23,635 nt of DNA from Thiobacillus sp. (GTDB taxonomy: Bacteria; Pseudomonadota; Gammaproteobacteria; Burkholderiales; Thiobacillaceae). How positions within the stretch are numbered: the stretch's first letter is position 1; every line of letters starts with the position of its first letter. The stretch spans positions 1 through 23,635 of the forward strand of contig NZ_JANJXQ010000233.1 of NCBI RefSeq assembly GCF_024708915.1. Reading direction: 5' to 3'. The notes below the pieces were generated by a model, which saw nothing but the letters and a program-made list of their open reading frames with translations, did not search any database and was not told where the DNA came from. The position numbers and the translations under genes are program-made. Below, piece by piece: positions 8,578 to 14,862 of this stretch.

Positions 8578-8601
8578 CCCTCCCCCGCCCGCGGGAGAGG
8601 G
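8578..8601. repeat. GC-rich imperfect palindrome (REP-like) between narI2 and the SQR-like gene
   Basis: Left arm 8578-8588 pairs with right arm 8591-8601 over eleven positions with a single C-A mismatch, preceded by a C- and A-rich run from about 8560. There is no T-run after it, so it does not look like an intrinsic terminator. The style (CCCTCCCCCGC with GCGGGAGAGGG after a CCCCACCCCAACCC-like lead) resembles dispersed intergenic palindromes common in GC-rich proteobacteria. Only one copy is in the window, so the repeat status is inferred. Confidence 0.5.
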
Positions 8602-8638
8602 GGCGAAGGCTGGGCCAAAACCGATTAAGGAGATTGAA

Positions 8639-10183
8639 ATGACGCATGTTGTCGTCCTGGGTGCCGGCATCGCAGGCGTGTCTGCGGCCTACGCATTGAA
8701 AGCGCAACTGGGCCCTCACGACGAGGTGACCGTGGTATCCGACAAACCCTACTTCCATTTCGTGCCGTCCAATCCCTGGATCGCCATGGGCTGGCGCGAG
8801 CGCTCCGACATCGCCTTCCCCATCGCGCCCTGTTTCGAGGCGCGCGGCATCAAGTTCGTCCACAGCGGGGTCAAGCGCATCCAGCCCGACATCATCCAGG
8901 TCGACCTGGAAAACGGCGACGTGCTGTTCTACGATTATCTGCTGATCGCCACCGGCGTGACCGGCATGTCCGACGACATCCCCGGCCTCGCCGAGCACAC
9001 CCAGTCGGTGCTTCACGTCGACCAGGCCGAGCGTGCCCTGGCGGCCTACCGCGAGTTCGTCCGCCGCCCCGGCCCCATCGTGGTGGGGGCGGCGGAGGGA
9101 GCGAGCGTGCTGGGGCCGATCTATGAATACGCCTTCCTGGTCGACGCCGACCTCAAGCGCCGCAATATCCGCGATCGGGTGTCGATCACCCTGGTGACCC
9201 CCGAACCCTGGCCCGGCCATCTCGGCGTGGGCGGCGAAGGGGCCAGCCGCGGCGCAGTGACCGCGGCGCTGGTCGATACCCGCATCAGCGCGATCTGCAA
9301 CGCGCGTACCGTGCGGGTCGACAAGGATGCGATACATGTGGTGGAGCTCGACGCCGCCGGCAACGAAAAACAGACGCATATCTTGCCCTACGCCTATTCG
9401 GTGTACTGGCCCGCCTTCGGCGGCGTGCCGGGGGTGCGCAATGCGCGTGGGCTGGTAAACGAACGCGGGCTGGTGGTGGTGGACGAATACCTGCGCAACC
9501 CGGACTATCCCAACGTATTCGCCATCGGCGCCTGCGTGGCGCAGCCGCCGGTGGAGAAAACGCCCGTCGCGGTCGGCGCGCCGGACTCGGTGTATTCGAT
9601 CCAGAAGGCCAGCGAGATCGTGGTGCAGAACATCCTTGCGCTCGTCCGCGACGAAGCGCTGACGAGCCATGTGCCGCAACGCGCCAAGTGGCTGACCGAC
9701 ATGGGCAGCACCGGCGCGACGTACCTGTCGGAGCCGCAGGTGCCCTTGCGCGACATCAACTGGATGCGCCAGGGGCGCTGGGTGCACCAGGCCAAGGTCG
9801 ATTTTGAAAAGTATTTCGTCAACAAGATCCGGCTCAGGCCGACCGCACCGGCGTCTTCGGTCGCGTCGCGGATTGCCGAGGTGATGGGCCGGCTGCAGTC
9901 CGGACAAGGCGGCGAGCCGATGCCTTCGCCGCAGAGCGGCGGCAAGCCGCTGGAAATCCGCATGCCGCAGGATCCCAGCTTCGAACTGCGGGCGCTGGCC
10001 AAATCCGTGGGGCACGACCCCGGCGCACTGGCGGCCGAATTGCTGGCGGCAGCAGTCGCCGATGCCAAGTCGTATCTGAACGAGGCCGGCGTCGACGCGC
10101 TGGCGCACAGCCGGCGCGAGCTGCTGGTGGAGGGATTGCCGGAACGCCAGCCCGGGGTCGAATTCCACGGCGGCGGAACTTGA
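8639..10183 (+). CDS. Sulfide:quinone oxidoreductase-family flavoprotein lacking the redox cysteines
   Basis: This 514-residue protein has an FAD-binding Rossmann start (VVVLGAGIAGVSAAYAL, residues 4-20). The segments GAAEGASVLGPIYEYAF (150-166), PGHLGVGGEG (192-201) and GRWVHQAKVDFEKYF (379-393) are typical of sulfide:quinone oxidoreductases, membrane-surface enzymes that oxidise sulfide and reduce quinone. The three cysteines that do the chemistry in that family appear to be replaced: Leu125, Val157 and Trp351 stand where Cys128, Cys160 and Cys356 are expected (Acidithiobacillus numbering, aligned from memory). Cys65, Cys220 and Cys299 lie elsewhere. About 110 extra residues (402-514), partly helical in character, extend past the usual end. 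AAGGAG at 8627-8632 fixes the start. It may act on quinones or in sensing, but sulfide oxidation is unlikely. Confidence 0.85.
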   Translation: MTHVVVLGAGIAGVSAAYALKAQLGPHDEVTVVSDKPYFHFVPSNPWIAMGWRERSDIAFPIAPCFEARGIKFVHSGVKRIQPDIIQVDLENGDVLFYDYLLIATGVTGMSDDIPGLAEHTQSVLHVDQAERALAAYREFVRRPGPIVVGAAEGASVLGPIYEYAFLVDADLKRRNIRDRVSITLVTPEPWPGHLGVGGEGASRGAVTAALVDTRISAICNARTVRVDKDAIHVVELDAAGNEKQTHILPYAYSVYWPAFGGVPGVRNARGLVNERGLVVVDEYLRNPDYPNVFAIGACVAQPPVEKTPVAVGAPDSVYSIQKASEIVVQNILALVRDEALTSHVPQRAKWLTDMGSTGATYLSEPQVPLRDINWMRQGRWVHQAKVDFEKYFVNKIRLRPTAPASSVASRIAEVMGRLQSGQGGEPMPSPQSGGKPLEIRMPQDPSFELRALAKSVGHDPGALAAELLAAAVADAKSYLNEAGVDALAHSRRELLVEGLPERQPGVEFHGGGT

Positions 10184-10241
10184 TGCGATAAAGATGTATC
10201 ATGGATGCTTATTTAATTGAATCAGGAAGGAGAACCGGAAG

Positions 10242-10562
10242 ATGACTATCGATATGCTCGAACGCGATGCGGAGGGATATTTGATTGAACCCGGCGACTG
10301 GAACGAGGATGTGGCGCGGGCGCTGGCGGAAGAAGAAAACATCCAGCTCAACGACGACCACTGGGATGCCATCCGCTTCATGCGCGAGTATTACGACGAA
10401 CACCAGGTTGCGGCGGACGCCCGTTTCGTCATCAAGCATCTGGCCGAGCGCATGGGAAGGGATGCCCAGAAAAAACTGTTCGAACTGTTCCCGTACGGCT
10501 ACGTGAAACAGGCCTGCAAAATTGCCGGCATGCGGCGCCCGCGTGCCTGGAGCACGGGCTGA
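10242..10562 (+). CDS. DsrC/TusE-family protein with the C-terminal catalytic Cys replaced
   Basis: This 106-residue protein has the whole DsrC/TusE fold signature: DAEGYLIEPGDW (9-20), DDHWDAIRFMREYY (38-51) and LFELFPYGYVKQACKIAG (79-96). DsrC carries sulfur on a penultimate cysteine (CysA) in a flexible C-terminal arm and has a second cysteine (CysB) eleven residues earlier; TusE has CysA only. Here CysB is present as Cys92, but the CysA position is Trp103, in the ending RRPRAWSTG. The usual GPAKQ is GYVKQ. It therefore matches neither a normal DsrC nor a TusE, and fits the less-studied DsrC-like paralogues proposed to be regulatory. AAGGAG at 10227-10232 supports the start. A 58-base AT-rich gap separates it from the SQR-like gene. 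Confidence 0.88.
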   Translation: MTIDMLERDAEGYLIEPGDWNEDVARALAEEENIQLNDDHWDAIRFMREYYDEHQVAADARFVIKHLAERMGRDAQKKLFELFPYGYVKQACKIAGMRRPRAWSTG

Positions 10563-10582
10563 CCGCAGCCCGCCCCACGCTT

Positions 10583-10605
10583 GCCCATGCCGCTTCGACA
10601 TGGGC
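10583..10605 (+). other. Hairpin downstream of the DsrC-like gene
   Basis: GCCCATG at 10583-10589 pairs perfectly with CATGGGC at 10599-10605 around a nine-base loop. No T-run follows. It lies 20 bases after the DsrC-like stop codon and just before the stronger palindrome at 10626-10645, and its right arm overlaps the candidate nnrS -35 element. Confidence 0.35.
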
Positions 10606-10621
10606 CTGATCGGCCTATACT
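10595..10621 (+). promoter_or_regulatory. Candidate sigma70-type promoter for nnrS
   Basis: TCGACA at 10595-10600 (5 of 6 to TTGACA) and TATACT at 10616-10621 (5 of 6 to TATAAT) are separated by 15 bases, slightly shorter than optimal. Transcription would start near 10628, inside the palindrome at 10626-10645. The hexamers are good but the short spacing keeps confidence low. Confidence 0.4.
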
Positions 10622-10625
10622 TTCC

Positions 10626-10656
10626 GGGCCGGGCATGCCCGGCCCTTTTCTATTTT
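10626..10656 (+). terminator. Probable intrinsic terminator after the DsrC-like gene
   Basis: A perfect 20-base palindrome at 10626-10645 (GGGCCGGGC, AT, GCCCGGCCC) is followed directly by TTTTCTATTTT. This is a strong terminator shape and would end the nar-SQR-DsrC transcript. It ends only 13 bases before nnrS, so it may also act as an operator or a leader hairpin for that gene. Confidence 0.72.
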
Positions 10657-10669
10657 CCAGTCGAGCGCA

Positions 10670-11872
10670 ATGAGCCCTTCCCCGCACAGTATTGAAAGCA
10701 CGCGCAAGCCTTCGCCTCCCGCCGGCTATGCGCCGTTTGCCCTTGGCTTCCGGCCGTTTTTCCTGGCGGCAGGCATCTATGCCGTGCTGCTGATGGGACT
10801 GTGGCTGGCCGTGCTTCAGGGCGGCCTCGACCTCGGCGCATGGCGCCCTTCCGTCTGGCACGGCCATGAAATGCTGTTCGGTTTCGCCGTGGCGGTGATC
10901 GCCGGGTTTCTACTCACGGCGGCGCAGAACTGGACCGGCCTCCCCATGCCGTCGGGCCGGCCGCTGGCCGCGCTGTTCCTGCTATGGCTGGCGGGACGCG
11001 CGGGATTCCTGGTTCCCGGCCTGCCGCCGGGGCTGGTCGCGGCCATCGACCTGTCGTTCCTGCCGCTGCTGGCGCTTGCGCTCGCACTGCCCATCCATAA
11101 GGCGAAGCAGCTGCACAACTATCCTTTCCCGATTTTGCTGCTGGCGCTGACGGCGGCCAACGCGCTGGTTCATCTGGAAGCGCTCGGCTGGACCCGCGCC
11201 AGTGCCAGCCTCGGCCTGCATCTGGGAACCTATGCGGTAGTGATGATCATGATTGTGATGGGGGGGCGGGTGATTCCCAGCTTCACCGACAACAAGCTGG
11301 GTACCCGTGCCCGCCGCTGGAACCTCATCGAGCGGCTGTTGCCGGCTGCCAGCCTCGGCGTGCTGCTGGCCGCGCTGCTCGCCCCCGTTTCGCTGGTCAC
11401 CGCGCTGCTCGCCGCCGTCGTGGCGGCGGCCCATGCCGTCCGGCTGGCAGGCTGGTATACGCGCAAGTTCTGGGCGGTGCCGCTGCTGTGGATCCTGCAT
11501 CTGGGGTATGCCTGGATCACGCTCGGCTTCGCGCTGCTTGCGCTGTCGGCGGCGGGAATGGGCGCGGCGGCGGTCAGCGCGCTGCACGCATTCACCGCCG
11601 GCGGCATCGGCGTGCTGACCCTGGGCATGATGGCGCGGGTGTCGCTTGGCCACACCGGCCGCCTGCTGGAGCCTGCCCCGGTGATGACGCTGGCTTTCGT
11701 GGCGGTCAATCTCGCGGCGCTGATCCGTGTGCTGCTGCCGCTGCTGTTTCCGGCGGCCTATGCGCACGGAATGGCCGCTGCCGGGCTGGCGTGGGTGGCG
11801 GCATTCGGCGTGTTCGTGGCGGTGTACGCTCCCATGCTGCTGCGCCCGCGGGTCGACGGCAAGCGGGGCTGA
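10670..11872 (+). CDS. nnrS: NnrS family membrane protein
   Basis: This 400-residue polytopic protein of about twelve hydrophobic segments belongs to the NnrS family. NnrS is a haem- and copper-containing membrane protein linked to denitrification and to relief of nitrosative stress; its exact reaction is not settled. Diagnostic features are PAGYAPFALGFRPFFLAAG at the N-terminus, WHGHEMLFGF with His64 and His66, IAGFLLTAAQNWTG, and GGRVIPSFTDN. The start is chosen because PAGYAPF normally lies close to the N-terminus. The ribosome binding site is poor, with only GAG at 10663-10665. The gene follows the nar cluster, as expected for a denitrifier. Its 3' end converges on the P-type ATPase gene six bases away, with no visible terminator between them. 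Confidence 0.93.
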   Translation: MSPSPHSIESTRKPSPPAGYAPFALGFRPFFLAAGIYAVLLMGLWLAVLQGGLDLGAWRPSVWHGHEMLFGFAVAVIAGFLLTAAQNWTGLPMPSGRPLAALFLLWLAGRAGFLVPGLPPGLVAAIDLSFLPLLALALALPIHKAKQLHNYPFPILLLALTAANALVHLEALGWTRASASLGLHLGTYAVVMIMIVMGGRVIPSFTDNKLGTRARRWNLIERLLPAASLGVLLAALLAPVSLVTALLAAVVAAAHAVRLAGWYTRKFWAVPLLWILHLGYAWITLGFALLALSAAGMGAAAVSALHAFTAGGIGVLTLGMMARVSLGHTGRLLEPAPVMTLAFVAVNLAALIRVLLPLLFPAAYAHGMAAAGLAWVAAFGVFVAVYAPMLLRPRVDGKRG

Positions 11873-11878
11873 CCGGTC

Positions 11879-14614
11879 TTAAGTGTGGGCCAGGCGTGCC
11901 TCGAATCCCATGCGCCTGATGACCCATTTTTCCAGTTCCGCCACGCCGAATACCAGCAGTCCGGCTCCAACCACCTTGAGCCATTCGAGTGCCGACAGGC
12001 CGGCCGAGCCGAACACCGTCTGCATCGCTGGCAGATAGGTGAATGCCAGCTGCAGGGGAATGCAGGCGGCGATGGCCAGCAGGACATAGCGGTTTCCGGT
12101 CAGCCCGTTCCAGTTGAGGACCGAGGCGAAGATGAAGCGGCTATTGATCAGGTAGAACATCTCGGCGACCACGACGGCATTGACCGCCATCGTGCGCGCG
12201 GTTTCGATGCTGCTGCCGATCTGCAGCTCCCATAGAAAAAGGCCGAGCGCGCCGGTCATCATCAGGGTGGAAACCATCAGCACCCGCCAGATGAAGAAGC
12301 CCGACAACAGGGGCTCGCCCGGCGGCCGGGGGCGGCGCGTCATGATGTTGGGTTCGGCGCGCTCGAAGGCGAGCGCCAGCCCGAGCGTGCTCGACGTGAC
12401 CATGTTGATCCATAAAACCTGGGCGGGCGTAAGCGGCAGCGTGAGCTCGAACAGGATTGCGGCAATCACCACCATGGCCTCGCCGCCATTGGTCGGCAAC
12501 ATGAAGAGGATGAATTTCTTCAGGTTGTCGTAGACCGCCCGCCCCTCTCGCACGGCGGTGGCGATGGTGGCGAAGTTGTCGTCGGCGAGCACCATGTCGG
12601 CGGCTTCCTTGGCCGCTTCGGTGCCTTTCATTCCCATCGCCACGCCGACGTCGGCACGCTTGAGCGCAGGCGCGTCGTTTACGCCGTCCCCGGTCATCGC
12701 CACCACCTGGCCGTCGTCCTGCAGGGCCTGGACCAGGCGCAGTTTGTGCTCCGGGCTGGCGCGGGCGAAGATGTCCGCCTCCATCGCCACGCGGCGCAGC
12801 ACGGCATCGTCCATCGTCGCGACCTCGGCGCCGGTGACGGCCGGCTTGCCGATGCCGATGGCAAGCTGCGCGCCGATGGCGCGCGCCGTTTCGACGTGAT
12901 CGCCGGTGATCATCTTGATGCGGATGCCGGCGCGGTGGCATTCACCCACGGCGCGGATCGCCTCCTCGCGCGGCGGGTCGACGATGCCGACGAAGGCGAG
13001 CAAGGTATAGCCCGCCTCGACGTCCCCGAACCGCAGGCGCCCGCCCGCAGGGGCGGCACGCTTGCAGGCGAGCGCGAGCAGGCGCAGGCCCTGGGCGGCC
13101 GTGTCGGTGGCCATGCGGCGCCAGTAATCGGCATCGAGCGGGCGTTCGCCGTCGTGGTTCAATTGCCGATCGCAGATGTCGAGGATGCGCTCGGGCGCGC
13201 CCTTGACGAAAATCCATGGCTCGTCGTCGGCGTCGCGGTGGTAAGTGGCCATGAAACGGTGTTCGGATTCGAACGGGATGGAGTCGATGCGGGGCCAGGC
13301 CGCGTCGCCGGCAGTCTGGGTGAAACCGGCCTTGTCGCCGAGAACGAGCAAGGCGCCCTCGGTGGGATCGCCTTCTATCCGCCACAATCCTTCTTCCTGG
13401 CGCAGGCGGGCATCGTTGCATAGCACGCCGGCGCGCACCGCCAGGGCCAGGGCAGGATAATATTCGGTGTCGATGGGGCGCCCGTCGATGCTGAAATCGC
13501 CGACCGGCGCATAGCCGATGCCGCCAACGTCGAACACGTGGCCGGCGCAGACCACGCGCTGAACGGTCATTTCGTTGCGCGTCAGGGTGCCGGTCTTGTC
13601 GGAACAGATCACCGTGACCGAACCCAGCGTCTCGACGGCAGGCAGGCGCCGGATGATTGCATTGCGCCGTGCCATGCGCTGGACTCCGAGGGCGAGCGTG
13701 ACCGTCATGATCGCCGGCAGCCCCTCCGGAATGGCCGACGCTGCCAGCGCCACGACCATCATGAACATTTCTTCGGCGGCATGACCGCGCAACAGCGTGC
13801 CGAGCAGGAAGGTCACGGCGGCCATGGCGAGAATCGCCATCGCCAGGACGCGGCCGAAACGGTCGATCTGGCGCAGCAGCGGCGTGGTCAGACTCTGGAT
13901 GCTGGCGAGCATCCGGTTGATCTTGCCCAGTTCGGTGGCGCTGCCGGTGGCGACGACAATGCCGCTGGCCTGGCCATGGACGACGAGCGTGCCCGAATAG
14001 GCCATGCCGCAGCGGTCGCCCAGCGGCGCGTCGACCGCGACTGCCGCGTCCGTTTTTTCGGATGGCAGCGATTCCCCGGTCAGGGCGGCTTCCTCGACGC
14101 GCAGCTCCTTTACCGAGATCAGGCGCAAATCCGCCGGAACGCGATCACCGGAGGCGAGCAGGACCAGATCGCCCGGCACCAAGCCGGCGGCATCGATCTC
14201 GCGCCGGCTGCCGTCGCGGATCACGGTGGCATGCGGCGAAAGCATGGCGCGAATGGCGTCCAGCGCGGCTTCGGCCTTGCCTTCCTGGAGAAAGCCGATG
14301 ATCGCGTTGATCACCACCGCGGCGAGCAGCACGCCGGTATCGATCCAGTGGCCGAGAAAGGCCGTGATCACCGCGGCGCCCATCATCACGTAGAGCAGGA
14401 TGTTGTGGAACTGCATCAGCAGGCGCATCAGCGCGCCGCGGCGCTTCGGCGGCGCCAGCCGGTTCGCTCCGTACTGGCCAAGACGACGCTGGACCTCGGC
14501 TTCATCGAGGCCGTCCGGCCCCGTCTGCCAGCGCCGCTGCACGGCCTCTCCGGAGAGCGTGTGCCAGTGTTCCGTCGGCGCGGGAGATTGGGCGGCGGTC
14601 GAGCGGGCGGTCAT
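11879..14614 (-). CDS. P2-type cation-transporting ATPase (CtpF-like, possibly calcium)
   Basis: This 911-residue P-type ATPase pumps cations across the inner membrane with ATP. Motifs in order are a cation-ATPase N-terminal domain (residues 15-85), TGES (179-182), PEGLP (296-300) in the fourth membrane segment, the phosphorylation site DKTGTLT with Asp339, KGAPE (470-474) and TGDGVND (640-646). Six C-terminal membrane segments are expected. In segment five the calcium-type residues Asn708 and Glu711 are kept. In segment six Asn736 and Thr739 are kept, but the Asp found in classical calcium pumps is Ser740 (NMVTSS). The region looks like the bacterial CtpF group, so the ion is uncertain. The start is the ATG at 14614 with AGGA eight bases upstream. 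Confidence 0.93.
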   Translation of the reverse strand: MTARSTAAQSPAPTEHWHTLSGEAVQRRWQTGPDGLDEAEVQRRLGQYGANRLAPPKRRGALMRLLMQFHNILLYVMMGAAVITAFLGHWIDTGVLLAAVVINAIIGFLQEGKAEAALDAIRAMLSPHATVIRDGSRREIDAAGLVPGDLVLLASGDRVPADLRLISVKELRVEEAALTGESLPSEKTDAAVAVDAPLGDRCGMAYSGTLVVHGQASGIVVATGSATELGKINRMLASIQSLTTPLLRQIDRFGRVLAMAILAMAAVTFLLGTLLRGHAAEEMFMMVVALAASAIPEGLPAIMTVTLALGVQRMARRNAIIRRLPAVETLGSVTVICSDKTGTLTRNEMTVQRVVCAGHVFDVGGIGYAPVGDFSIDGRPIDTEYYPALALAVRAGVLCNDARLRQEEGLWRIEGDPTEGALLVLGDKAGFTQTAGDAAWPRIDSIPFESEHRFMATYHRDADDEPWIFVKGAPERILDICDRQLNHDGERPLDADYWRRMATDTAAQGLRLLALACKRAAPAGGRLRFGDVEAGYTLLAFVGIVDPPREEAIRAVGECHRAGIRIKMITGDHVETARAIGAQLAIGIGKPAVTGAEVATMDDAVLRRVAMEADIFARASPEHKLRLVQALQDDGQVVAMTGDGVNDAPALKRADVGVAMGMKGTEAAKEAADMVLADDNFATIATAVREGRAVYDNLKKFILFMLPTNGGEAMVVIAAILFELTLPLTPAQVLWINMVTSSTLGLALAFERAEPNIMTRRPRPPGEPLLSGFFIWRVLMVSTLMMTGALGLFLWELQIGSSIETARTMAVNAVVVAEMFYLINSRFIFASVLNWNGLTGNRYVLLAIAACIPLQLAFTYLPAMQTVFGSAGLSALEWLKVVGAGLLVFGVAELEKWVIRRMGFEARLAHT

Positions 14615-14862
14615 ATGGATGGATCCTGTGGGTGCATGGAAATGCCGGCCTCTCTGTTTTCAATGGGAACGGGCGTGTTGGTGAATTTTATCGGAACTGC
14701 CGGCGCGGCATCGGCAACCCGGCCGCCGCCCACGGTTCGCGGCGGCGGCGCTCAGGCGCTTGAACGGGCAAAGGACTCGGGAACGCGCCGAAAAAATTGC
14801 CTAAAGTATATTTCCTTGGCTCCGATCTTTTTTTTCGGTGCGGCAGGCCGTTAGTAATATCG
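14615..14862. promoter_or_regulatory. Divergent intergenic region between the ATPase and the GGDEF/EAL gene
   Basis: These 248 bases must carry the promoters of two divergent genes. A hairpin pairs GCCGCCGCC (14722-14730) with GGCGGCGGC (14741-14749). An A-run at 14791-14796 and a T-run at 14828-14835 flank an AT-rich patch next to the cyclic-di-GMP gene. I could not find a -35/-10 pair with good spacing in either direction. Confidence 0.45.
14722..14749. repeat. GC-rich inverted repeat in the divergent intergenic region
   Basis: A perfect 9-bp stem (14722-14730 with 14741-14749) has a ten-base loop. There is no adjacent T-run on either strand and neither neighbour ends here, so it is more likely part of a 5' leader or an operator than a terminator. 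Confidence 0.4.

Noticed and set aside
8578..8601. Intrinsic terminator after narI2
   Set aside because: The palindrome is GC-rich, but what follows is GGCGAAGG and not a T-run.
7841..10168. Long antisense open frame across narI2 and the SQR-like gene (775 codons)
   Set aside because: It spans two well-supported plus-strand genes and the intergenic palindrome, and has no recognisable domain.
10180..10217. Separate promoter for the DsrC-like gene in the AT-rich gap
   Set aside because: TTGATG at 10180 and TATCAT or TATTTA further on do not have acceptable -35/-10 spacing, so no promoter is claimed.
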